NCBI GenBank assembly: GCA_021827245.1
Contig: JAKAWN010000176.1
Location: 1 to 12,909 of the forward strand
Length of the DNA: 12,909 nucleotides
Direction of reading: 5' to 3'
From: Acidobacteriota bacterium
GTDB lineage: Bacteria > Acidobacteriota > Terriglobia > UBA7540
The position numbers and the translations under genes were made by a program. This document shows, one piece after another, positions 6,393 through 12,909 of this stretch (position 1 is its first letter; every line of letters starts with the position of its first letter). The notes beneath the pieces were generated by a model. The model made no database searches and had not been told where the DNA came from. It saw nothing but the letters and a program-made list of their open reading frames with translations.

Positions 6393-8173
6393 ATCTCCTC
6401 GGCCTTAGGGAAGTTCGGTTGGAGCGTTAGCCTTCTCTGAAAGGCGGCGAAAGCTTCCATAGGCATGCCCTTTTGGAAGTATGCCCTGCCCAGAAAGCCA
6501 TGTGTCCATGGGTTGTCTGGTTCCACTTTCAGCACCTTGAGTCCTTCAGCGATGGCTCGATCATATTGGCGGTGGAGGTAAAACAGATATACGAAATTCA
6601 TGTTGATTCTGGCCGACAGGGGGTCCAGCCTGCGGGCTTGTTCCAGCTCGCCTATAGCCTCTTCAACTCGTCCCAACCAAGCCAAGCTAAGGGCATACCA
6701 GTGATGGGCCTTCACATAGCTGGGGTTCAGCCTGGTCGCGGTCTCAAGTTCCTTTATCGCAGCGCTATAGTCGTGCTCGTAATTGAACAACGCAAAGCCC
6801 GTTGACGCGTGCGCTTCGGCTGAGGTGTGGTCAACGTGAACTGCCCTCAGGGCCGCCTCCTTTGCTTTCGGGAAGACGACCGTACCTCTGTCAAAACCGT
6901 CTATCCCAAGCGTCAGGTAAGAATCTGCGATGCCCGAATAGGCCGGCGCAAAACCAGGATCAATGTCGATAGCCTTTTGAAAGTATTCCAGACTCTTTTT
7001 CAATCCCGATTTTGAAATCCTATTCTCTTCGTAGCAGCCTCTCAGATATAGCTCATAGGCCTCAGGGTTAACCGGGCGGGAACTTGCCAAGCGTACGTTC
7101 TCCTGTGACGTCAGCTTGATCCTGATTTGGCTCGCAATGGATCGGGCCACTTCACCCTGCAAAGAGAGCACGTCGCGCAGATCGCGCTCGTAGGTTTCGG
7201 ACCAGAGATGCCGATCGGTGGGCGCGTACAGAAGATTCGCCGTGATGCGCACCCGGTCGCTGGAGCGCCGTACCGTGCCTTCCACGATGGCATCTACGTT
7301 GAGTTCGCGCGCAATCTCCGGCAGCGTCTTCTTGGATCCCTTGTAATGCATCACGGAGGTGCGCGAGATCACGCGCAAAGCACTGATCTTGCCTAGATCG
7401 GTTATCAATTCCTCCGTCATGCCGTCGGCAAAATACTCCTGTTCCGGGTCACCCGAGAGATTTTCCAGCGGCAGGACGGCCACGGATTCAATCTTCGGAA
7501 AGGGCGCTCCATGGCCTCCCCTTACGGCAGTCATCAACCGTTCCCGCAGACCTCCGACATTGAGGGCGGAGAGCGTCCCGAACACAACCATGACAGCAAT
7601 TGTGGTGACGGCAACGACGGCGAGCCAGCGCCTTCTCTCGCGCCGCTCCTGGCCCCTCATTGGTGGGAGTTCCGCCGCCGGTGCTGGAACGGCTGCTGGC
7701 TGATGCGGCACAAGGCTCAACCCAGGCTCGGCCGGCGCGGGGTGGAACGCTTCCGCTGCTTGCGGCGCGCGAACCGCTCTGACGGGTTCCACGTGGCCGA
7801 TGAAGCGGTAACCGTGGCGTGGCAGCGTCTCGATGAAGCGAGGACTTTCCGCCGAATCCCCCAGCGCTTCACGAAGCTTGTTGATGGCGGTTCCGAGGCT
7901 GTGGTCGAAATCGACAAAGGTGTCCGGTCCCCAAAGCCGCTGGCGTAATTCCTCTCGGGTGACAACCTCGCCATGCTTTTCAAGCAGGATGGCCAGGACC
8001 TGAAGGGGCTTTTCCTGCAACCTGATTTTCAAGCCCCGCTTGTGCAGCTCTCCTGCGCGGAGATCCAGCTCGAAGACTCCGAAACGGAGAATTTGGAGAG
8101 ATGGGGCGGCTTCTGGCACGGCTAAGCCTCCCATGGATAATTTCAGATTACCACGTTCTAAATTCCGTTCCAT
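6347..8173 (-). CDS. Winged-helix DNA-binding / TolB-like / TPR membrane regulator, frameshifted near its 3' end
   Basis: From ATG 8173 the protein has an N-terminal OmpR/CadC-type winged helix (ILRFGVFELDLRAGELHKRG through LPRHGYRFIGHV), a Pro/Ala-rich linker, one membrane helix (WLAVVAVTTIAVMVVFG), a TolB-like domain (VAVLPLENLSGDPEQEYFAD, then ELNVDAIVEGTVRRS), and at least four TPR repeats. This is the CadC-like layout: DNA binding inside the cell, sensing or assembly beyond the membrane. Such genes are highly repeated in Acidobacteriota and their targets are mostly unknown. The frame ends at 6347 with out-of-pattern residues (IWPSLTQLLAIDRKQ); the true tail continues in another frame at 6114-6392. 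The frame is open back to a TTG at 8476, but that would overlap the divergent secreted-protein gene. An ATG at 8134 is also possible. Divergent placement suggests it might control the gene at 8401. Confidence 0.85.
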   Translation of the reverse strand: MERNLERGNLKLSMGGLAVPEAAPSLQILRFGVFELDLRAGELHKRGLKIRLQEKPLQVLAILLEKHGEVVTREELRQRLWGPDTFVDFDHSLGTAINKLREALGDSAESPRFIETLPRHGYRFIGHVEPVRAVRAPQAAEAFHPAPAEPGLSLVPHQPAAVPAPAAELPPMRGQERRERRRWLAVVAVTTIAVMVVFGTLSALNVGGLRERLMTAVRGGHGAPFPKIESVAVLPLENLSGDPEQEYFADGMTEELITDLGKISALRVISRTSVMHYKGSKKTLPEIARELNVDAIVEGTVRRSSDRVRITANLLYAPTDRHLWSETYERDLRDVLSLQGEVARSIASQIRIKLTSQENVRLASSRPVNPEAYELYLRGCYEENRISKSGLKKSLEYFQKAIDIDPGFAPAYSGIADSYLTLGIDGFDRGTVVFPKAKEAALRAVHVDHTSAEAHASTGFALFNYEHDYSAAIKELETATRLNPSYVKAHHWYALSLAWLGRVEEAIGELEQARRLDPLSARINMNFVYLFYLHRQYDRAIAEGLKVLKVEPDNPWTHGFLGRAYFQKGMPMEAFAAFQRRLTLQPNFPKAEEIWPSLTQLLAIDRKQ

Positions 8174-8400
8174 GAAACATTCAGGGCCGACGACGCTGCG
8201 GCTGAAGTGGCGCACTATCAACGGGTTTCCGGGTGACGGATAGATGAGCATCAGATGAGCCGCCGTGCATTGAAAGACTTGCTGGAGTGGGCGAAACTGA
8301 GCGCGGTTAAGGGAAAGCTGCCTGGCGGCCGGGAGTGAAACACAACATGGTGACGACCGCACCGGCAGCTTACCGCAAATTAGAAAATGGAGGTGCTGCG

Positions 8401-8886
8401 ATGAAAACGATTCGAAGCTTTGCGTTCCTGAGTGGGCTTTCCGTGGCGCTTTTCGCCCTGGTTGCGATAGGGGCAAAGGGGCAAGTGCTCGGATCGAGCC
8501 AATTCACCGGGACATTTACTCTTCCCTTTGAGGCCCAGTTGGGAGCGATGACCCTGCCAGCAGGTGATTACAGCATTCGCTATGGGCGTCTAAACAACGG
8601 AGGAATCTACACGGTGGCGATTGTCGCCAAAGCAGAAGGGGGGCCACACGGTTGGGTTCTCCCAGAGTCGGCCGACCCTATTTCTGCAACGAATAATGCG
8701 CTCGTCTGCATTCGCCAGGGCAACAAAGGATTCGTTAGTGAACTCCGGATCGCTGAGATCGGCCAGTCTGTCCGCTTTGCGTTGCCACACGGAGCGGAGT
8801 TGATGGCGAAACTGCGAAACCACAACGGAAACACCCAACTGGCCGAAGTGCGTATTCCCATTGAGCGCGTACTGGTCAGAAAGTGA
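8401..8886 (+). CDS. Small secreted protein of unknown function (LPAGDY-type)
   Basis: A 161-residue protein with a clear signal peptide: MKTIR, then a hydrophobic core FLSGLSVALFALVAIGA, and a probable cleavage site around AKG-Q. The mature part is a beta-rich domain beginning FTGTFTLPFEAQLGAMTLPA followed by GDYSIRYG. This FTLPFE...LPAGDY pattern recurs in many small exported proteins of Acidobacteriota with no assigned function. The ATG at 8401 is preferred because GGAGG lies seven bases upstream (8389-8393) and it places the signal peptide at the N-terminus; the frame extends to a GTG at 8335 but the added 22 residues are polar. One cysteine is present in the mature part, so an internal disulfide is excluded. 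The gene is divergent from the winged-helix regulator and may be its target, which is inference. Confidence 0.8.
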   Translation: MKTIRSFAFLSGLSVALFALVAIGAKGQVLGSSQFTGTFTLPFEAQLGAMTLPAGDYSIRYGRLNNGGIYTVAIVAKAEGGPHGWVLPESADPISATNNALVCIRQGNKGFVSELRIAEIGQSVRFALPHGAELMAKLRNHNGNTQLAEVRIPIERVLVRK

Positions 8887-8906
8887 GAAGCTGGTAAGAT
8901 AGCGTA

Positions 8907-8957
8907 GGCTTGTTCTTCGAACAGGGCACAAAACCACAGTTCCCCGAAGAACAAGCC
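8907..8957. repeat. 13-bp inverted repeat between the secreted-protein gene and glnE
   Basis: GGCTTGTTCTTCG (8907-8919) and CGAAGAACAAGCC (8945-8957) are perfectly complementary, with 25 nt between. The stem starts about 20 bases after the stop of the secreted-protein gene, so it may act as its transcript end. There is no T run after it. A further complement (AACAGG 8920-8925 with CCTGTT 8966-8971) crosses this stem. Confidence 0.6.
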
Positions 8958-9001
8958 CTGCGCAGCCTGTTCAGCGTGGGCGGGTGCGCGGTACACGGGG
9001 C

Positions 9002-9010
9002 TGGTATAAT
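9002..9010 (+). promoter_or_regulatory. Extended -10 promoter element of glnE
   Basis: TGGTATAAT is a perfect extended -10 (TGnTATAAT). The hexamer TATAAT ends eight bases before the glnE ATG, so the message would begin at about the start codon. There is no recognisable -35, as is usual for extended -10 promoters. A GGAGG at 9012-9016 lies only two bases before the ATG, too close to work as a normal ribosome binding site. Confidence 0.55.
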
Positions 9011-9018
9011 CGGAGGTC

Positions 9019-11994
9019 ATGCGTCCGGAATTCACTGAGATTGCTTTTCAGGATCCGTCGAAAGCCGAGAGCAACGTCGACCGCCTCACGGCGCGGCTGG
9101 CGTCGGAACTGGCAGTTCCCGCGGCATCGCTACTGGCGCATTCGCCCGACCCCGACGGCGCGCTGAATCTGCTGGAGCGTTACGTTCAGGGCGCTCCGGC
9201 GGAAGTTTTGGAAGATCTCGCAAATTATCCCACCGCTCTCACCTACCTGGTGGCAATCTTCGGCTACAGCACCTTTCTGGCGGAAAGTTTTTTTGCTGAC
9301 CCGTCGCTTCCTGTACAATTCGCGCGCGACCGGAAATTCACGAAACTGAAATCGCGCGAAGAGCTGATGCAGGACTACGCGCGCTTTGCCACCACGCATC
9401 CGGACCCGTGGCTCTCCGCGCAACTGGCGCGTTTCAAGCGGCGAAACTATCTTCGCATCGTGCTGAAAGATGTTCTGGGGCTTTCGACGCTGGGCGAAAC
9501 CACGCTCGAGCTTTCAATGCTGGCGGACGTGATGCTGTGGAACGCGCTGATTTACTGCGACCTGGAACTGGAGAAGCGCTACGGCCAGCCGCAGTATCGC
9601 GATACGCAGGGCCGCATTGTGCGTAGCGGCTTCAGCATCGTTTCGCTGGGAAAACTGGGCGGCAACGAACTCAATTACAGTTCCGACATTGACCTGCTTT
9701 TCCTTTATGAAAACGACGGTGAGACCGCGGGTGGCAGCGAGCCGAATTCCATTATCAGCAACAAGGAATATTTCGTGCGCCTGGCCCACGCCATCACCCG
9801 CACGATTACGCAGTCGACTCCCCAGGGTCAGGTGTTTCGCGTGGACTTGCGCCTGCGCCCGGAAGGAGAGATGGGGGATCTGGCGATCAGCCTGAAATCG
9901 GCGCTGGCCTATTACACGCACAGGGCGCGCGAGTGGGAACTGCAGATGCTGATCAAAGCACGGCACTCCGTGGGACATGCGCGAGTGACGCGCGAGTTCC
10001 TGCGCGCCGTGGAGACCTACATCTACGGCTCGTCCGCCGACTTTGCCGCTGTGGAAGCCGTGTTGCGGGCGCGTGAGGAGATTTCCCGGAAGCTGGAAAA
10101 GGGCCGGTCGCGCGCCATTGACGTGAAGTTGCACCGAGGGGGCATCCGCGACATCGAGTTCCTCACCCAATGCCTGCAGCGTCTGCACGGCGGGGAGGAC
10201 CGATGGGTCAGGTCCGGAGGTACCCTGCTGGCGCTCCGCAAACTAAACGACAAGGGCTGGATCAGCGATCACGACTATGCCGCATTGGTCAGCGCCTATG
10301 AGTTCCTCCGAAAGGTGGAACACCGCGTCCAATTCGAGTTGGGACTGCAAACCCATCGCCTGCCCACGGAAGCCGACGCGCTGGACCGCCTGGCGCGCCG
10401 TATGGGAATCGACAGCAAGAAGTCGCCGGGAAGAAGACTTCTGAGAAAAATCCAAAGCGTCTTCGCCACAGTGGGCGAGATTCATCAACGCATAGTGCGG
10501 CCGGATGCGGTGCCCATCCCGGGAACGGCATACTCGCTGAAACCCTTGATCGTTCCCATCGGCGACCAGGCGTCCCACTCTTTCAAATCCTTGCTTGAGT
10601 ATCTTGACGTTCAGGCTCCCAGCCTTGCCGAGGTGGTCCGGAGCGCGAGTGTACCGGACAGGGCGCACAAAAACGTAACGCGGCTGTTTGGCGCATTGCT
10701 GGCTCATCCCGAAAGCTTCAGCTACGCGTGCCAGCAGCCCGCATGCGTGGAGCAGGCAATTAAGGTCGGAGCTTCGAGCGATTACCTGACCAGCTTGCTG
10801 GTCCATCATCCTGAAGACATCTCCGCACTGGATTGCCGGGAAGCAGGACGCCGCGTGTCGGCGGAACAGGCTGAGATGGACATCAAGGTTGAAAAAACGA
10901 CCACAGTGGACCCTTTTCCATGGGTGCAGGAAGGTGCATTCGACATTCGCGAAAAGATGGCGTTGTTGCGGCGCAACTTCCGCGCCACTGTGCTCGAACT
11001 GGGTGCTGCAGACTTGGCGGAGTTAGGCGATATCTTTTCGCGCCTGGAACGCTGGTCCGAACTGGCGGTAAGGTCGGTGGTCAGCTCTCTCTCGATGGGA
11101 CTCGAGGTGCAGGACGTCGCATCGAGGGCCGAACCCGAAGGTTCGCGGGAGGCCCCGTTTGTGATCGTCGGCCTCGGCCGTCTGGGAATGAGCGAATTCG
11201 ATCTGGCGTCAGATGCCGACCTGATGTTTGTCGCGCCGGCTGAAACGTCGCGGGAAGAAGTTGCGAATTTGATGCACCTCGCAGAGAAAGTCATTGAAAT
11301 GCTCTCGAGCTACACCCGGGATGGAACGCTATTTGCCGTCGACACGCGGTTGCGGCCTCGCGGACAGGAAGGAGAACTTGTCCCCACTTACACTTCACTC
11401 CTCGGCTATGTCAGGGAATCCGCGCAAGTTTGGGAAGCGCTGACTTATCTGAAAGCCTACCCGCTGGCCGGAAACCCGGAACTCGCGCAAGGGCTGGTTG
11501 GTGACCTCGGGGTCCAGATCATGGACCGCTTCCAGAACTATCCTGATCTTGAGGGTGAGTTGCAGTCGATGCGGCGGAGACTGGAAAAGGAAAAGCATGT
11601 GCCACCCTCCAATCCCAAGACCGCTCCCGGCGGCTATTACGATGTCGACTTTGCGGTTTCCTGCCTCCGGCTTCGGCATAGGGTTTTGCTTCCACCTGGT
11701 GCCAATATGGCTGCGCAAATTGAAGCGCTACAGTCCGCTGGAGCGCTCAGCAAGGCGGATGCCCACGCGCTTCGTGGGGGCGCCGCTTTCCTGCGCAGTT
11801 ACGACCATGCCGTCAGGCTGGTGACTGGCAAGGCTGCGGAGGGACTGCCGGCGCACGTCGGGCACCGCGAGGCAGTCGAAAATCTGGCACACCACTGGAG
11901 GCTTGTTCCGCCTTCGTCGACCTTGGCCGAGAGGCTGAAAGAGGTTCAGCGGGAGGTGCGCTACGTCTACCGGCGCATGATCGGCTCAGAATAA
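9019..11994 (+). CDS. glnE: Bifunctional glutamine synthetase adenylyltransferase / adenylyl-removing enzyme
   Basis: GlnE adds AMP to, and removes it by phosphorolysis from, a tyrosine of glutamine synthetase, tuning nitrogen assimilation under control of PII and glutamine. The 991 residues contain both nucleotidyltransferase domains. The N-terminal adenylyl-removing domain has GKLGGNELNYSSDIDLLF (G211 to about F228, with D223 and D225 binding metal) and RLRPEGEMGDLAIS. The C-terminal adenylylating domain has GLGRLGMSEFDLASDADLMF with D732 and D734, plus DTRLRPRGQEGELV. The helical linkers between and after them match the family. Length is close to the 946 residues of the E. coli enzyme. The ATG at 9019 follows a consensus extended -10 by only eight bases, suggesting a leaderless mRNA. 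Neither glnA nor glnB is in the window. The C-terminal signature departs from the usual GKLGG pattern, although the catalytic aspartates are intact. Confidence 0.97.
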   Translation: MRPEFTEIAFQDPSKAESNVDRLTARLASELAVPAASLLAHSPDPDGALNLLERYVQGAPAEVLEDLANYPTALTYLVAIFGYSTFLAESFFADPSLPVQFARDRKFTKLKSREELMQDYARFATTHPDPWLSAQLARFKRRNYLRIVLKDVLGLSTLGETTLELSMLADVMLWNALIYCDLELEKRYGQPQYRDTQGRIVRSGFSIVSLGKLGGNELNYSSDIDLLFLYENDGETAGGSEPNSIISNKEYFVRLAHAITRTITQSTPQGQVFRVDLRLRPEGEMGDLAISLKSALAYYTHRAREWELQMLIKARHSVGHARVTREFLRAVETYIYGSSADFAAVEAVLRAREEISRKLEKGRSRAIDVKLHRGGIRDIEFLTQCLQRLHGGEDRWVRSGGTLLALRKLNDKGWISDHDYAALVSAYEFLRKVEHRVQFELGLQTHRLPTEADALDRLARRMGIDSKKSPGRRLLRKIQSVFATVGEIHQRIVRPDAVPIPGTAYSLKPLIVPIGDQASHSFKSLLEYLDVQAPSLAEVVRSASVPDRAHKNVTRLFGALLAHPESFSYACQQPACVEQAIKVGASSDYLTSLLVHHPEDISALDCREAGRRVSAEQAEMDIKVEKTTTVDPFPWVQEGAFDIREKMALLRRNFRATVLELGAADLAELGDIFSRLERWSELAVRSVVSSLSMGLEVQDVASRAEPEGSREAPFVIVGLGRLGMSEFDLASDADLMFVAPAETSREEVANLMHLAEKVIEMLSSYTRDGTLFAVDTRLRPRGQEGELVPTYTSLLGYVRESAQVWEALTYLKAYPLAGNPELAQGLVGDLGVQIMDRFQNYPDLEGELQSMRRRLEKEKHVPPSNPKTAPGGYYDVDFAVSCLRLRHRVLLPPGANMAAQIEALQSAGALSKADAHALRGGAAFLRSYDHAVRLVTGKAAEGLPAHVGHREAVENLAHHWRLVPPSSTLAERLKEVQREVRYVYRRMIGSE

Positions 11995-12081
11995 TGCCCA
12001 ATTTCCGTCGTACAATGTAACCAATTGATAATAAATGGATTACCAAGTTCAGGAGATTTTTCCTGGCAAGGCAATTCTACC

Positions 12082-12110
12082 TTGACAAAAGGCGAATACA
12101 AAGCGAAAAT
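12082..12110 (+). promoter_or_regulatory. Candidate sigma-70 promoter of the radical SAM gene
   Basis: TTGACA at 12082-12087 matches the -35 consensus exactly, and after a 17-bp spacer GAAAAT (12105-12110) matches four of six -10 bases. Transcription would start near 12117, giving a leader of about 24 nt that contains AGGGGGG (12126-12132), eight bases before the ATG at 12141. Confidence 0.5.
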
Positions 12111-12140
12111 ACCCAAGAGCTTTTTAGGGGGGTTGGAGCG

Positions 12141-12909
12141 ATGCAAAGTCTGCTTGCCACGTCTGTGCCTTGTTTACATGGGCTGCCGAGCGAGGCCATG
12201 GGCTCAAAATCCGATCCGATTGCTCAGGGGACCGCATCTTTGCCAGCCACAAACTGTACCGCGGCTAGCGGCCTGCGCCGGGCTTCCTTCGGCTCTGAAA
12301 CGGCGCGCCCAAAACTTGTGGGCATTACCCGTATGGCGCAAGCCAGTCCGCGCCTGGACGAGCGGACGGGTGTCCAGTACTTTGCTCTGCCAGTGCGCTC
12401 CGCGCTGAACAGGGAATCAAGTCGCCGGATGCCCTTCGTCTGGACGCTGAATCCCTATCGCGGATGCGAGTTCGGCTGCAAATATTGTTACGCTCGATAC
12501 ACGCACGAATTCATGGAACTCTATGACGGGCGCGACTTCGAGCGGAAAATCTTCGCCAAGCTCGGGTCACCCGAACTTCTGCGCGAGGAACTTCGCCGTG
12601 CGCGCGACCGCGGCCTTTCCATCGCGCTCGGCACCGCAACCGATCCTTATCAGCCGGCGGAAAAGCAGTTTGAAATCACGCGCAATATGCTGAAGGTCTT
12701 TCTTGAATTCGAATGCCTCGATTTTTCCATCACCACGAAAAGCACGCTGATCCAACGCGATCTTGACCTGCTCGTGCCCATCGCGCGGCAGCATCGTTTC
12801 AGCGCCCACATGACCGTCACCACGCTCGATGAGAGGCTCGCGCGCCTGATTGAACCCAAAGCGCCGCCGCCATTGAAGCGCCTGAAGGCGGTAAAGGAGC
12901 TCGTTGCCA
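12141..12909 (+). CDS. Radical SAM protein of the SplB/Rv2578c family (3' end outside window)
   Basis: The frame from ATG 12141 runs open to the window end (256 codons seen). It contains the 4Fe-4S/SAM motif CxxxCxxC in GCEFGCKYCYARYTHEF (C109, C113, C116), preceded by MPFVWTLNPYR and the family-typical VQYFALPVRSALNR. LGTATDPYQPAEKQ and ITTKSTLIQRDLDLL follow the barrel strands of SplB-like proteins (COG1533). These resemble spore photoproduct lyase, but most have no proven substrate, so DNA photolesion repair should not be assumed. The first 50 residues are unlike family members, which usually begin near the LVGITRMA segment (residues 59-66). An ATG at 12198 would trim them partly, but 12333 would cut into that segment. 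AGGGGGG eight bases before ATG 12141 supports the upstream start. The gene follows glnE by 146 bp with its own promoter candidate. Confidence 0.85.
   Translation, partial: MQSLLATSVPCLHGLPSEAMGSKSDPIAQGTASLPATNCTAASGLRRASFGSETARPKLVGITRMAQASPRLDERTGVQYFALPVRSALNRESSRRMPFVWTLNPYRGCEFGCKYCYARYTHEFMELYDGRDFERKIFAKLGSPELLREELRRARDRGLSIALGTATDPYQPAEKQFEITRNMLKVFLEFECLDFSITTKSTLIQRDLDLLVPIARQHRFSAHMTVTTLDERLARLIEPKAPPPLKRLKAVKELVA

Noticed and set aside
8174..8476. Start of the winged-helix regulator at TTG 8476
   Set aside because: It would overlap the 5' end of the divergent secreted-protein gene, and the extra residues resemble non-coding translation; the DNA-binding domain begins only after ATG 8173/8134.
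9514..10188. A 224-codon open frame on the minus strand opposite glnE
   Set aside because: It lies wholly within the glnE coding strand, shows no family motif, and its openness is expected from the GC-rich codon use of glnE.
12050..12065. CAGGA/TCCTG hairpin after glnE as a terminator
   Set aside because: Only five base pairs and no T run after the stem; the T residues are in the loop.
1..12909. CRISPR arrays, tRNA or rRNA genes, riboswitches
   Set aside because: No regularly spaced direct repeats, cloverleaf, rRNA core motifs or recognisable riboswitch cores were seen on reading both strands; a covariance-model search would settle this.

Overview
This window most likely comes from a GC-rich (roughly 55-60%) member of the Acidobacteriota, probably uncultivated. 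The main pointers are a winged-helix/TolB-like/TPR membrane regulator of a type very abundant in that phylum, a small secreted protein with an 'LPAGDY' core that also recurs there, and near-complete use of C/G at third codon positions in the long genes. The phylum call is an inference from family composition; no rRNA or tRNA gene is visible.

Layout. Positions 1-210 (minus) hold an internally deleted IS1634-type transposase remnant. Positions 336-1703 (minus) encode an ACS-family MFS transporter. Positions 1972-2655 (minus) encode a six-helix membrane protein resembling the YdjM/DUF457 metal-dependent hydrolases, with a possible tiny membrane ORF directly in front of it. On the plus strand, 3141-4211 is a mannonate dehydratase (UxuA). 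With the nearby transporter it could form a small sugar-acid uptake and catabolism neighbourhood (uptake, then D-mannonate to 2-keto-3-deoxygluconate), although the two genes are divergent and not an operon. A minus-strand Smr-domain protein (4368-4679) follows.

Positions 4781-6049 form a sulfur-trafficking cluster: a 5'-truncated, frameshifted metallo-beta-lactamase-fold relic of persulfide-dioxygenase/rhodanese-MBL type, whose last codon overlaps the start of an intact tusA, followed 12 bp later by a dsrE2-like gene. Positions 6114-8173 (minus) encode the winged-helix/TolB/TPR protein, split by one frameshift near 6390. Divergently from it, 8401-8886 encodes a small secreted protein. Positions 9019-11994 encode GlnE, the two-domain adenylyltransferase/adenylyl-removing enzyme for glutamine synthetase. 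The window ends inside an SplB-like radical SAM gene (12141 onward).

Most of the window is ordinary metabolism and housekeeping. The points that merit a second look are the decayed MBL gene in front of an intact tusA-dsrE2 pair, the frameshift in the TPR regulator, two start codons placed so close to promoter -10 boxes that leaderless transcription is suggested (uxuA, glnE), an inverted repeat that could form alternative or pseudoknotted structures upstream of glnE, and a palindrome over the start codon of the transposase remnant. I did not find convincing evidence for a previously undescribed multi-gene system.
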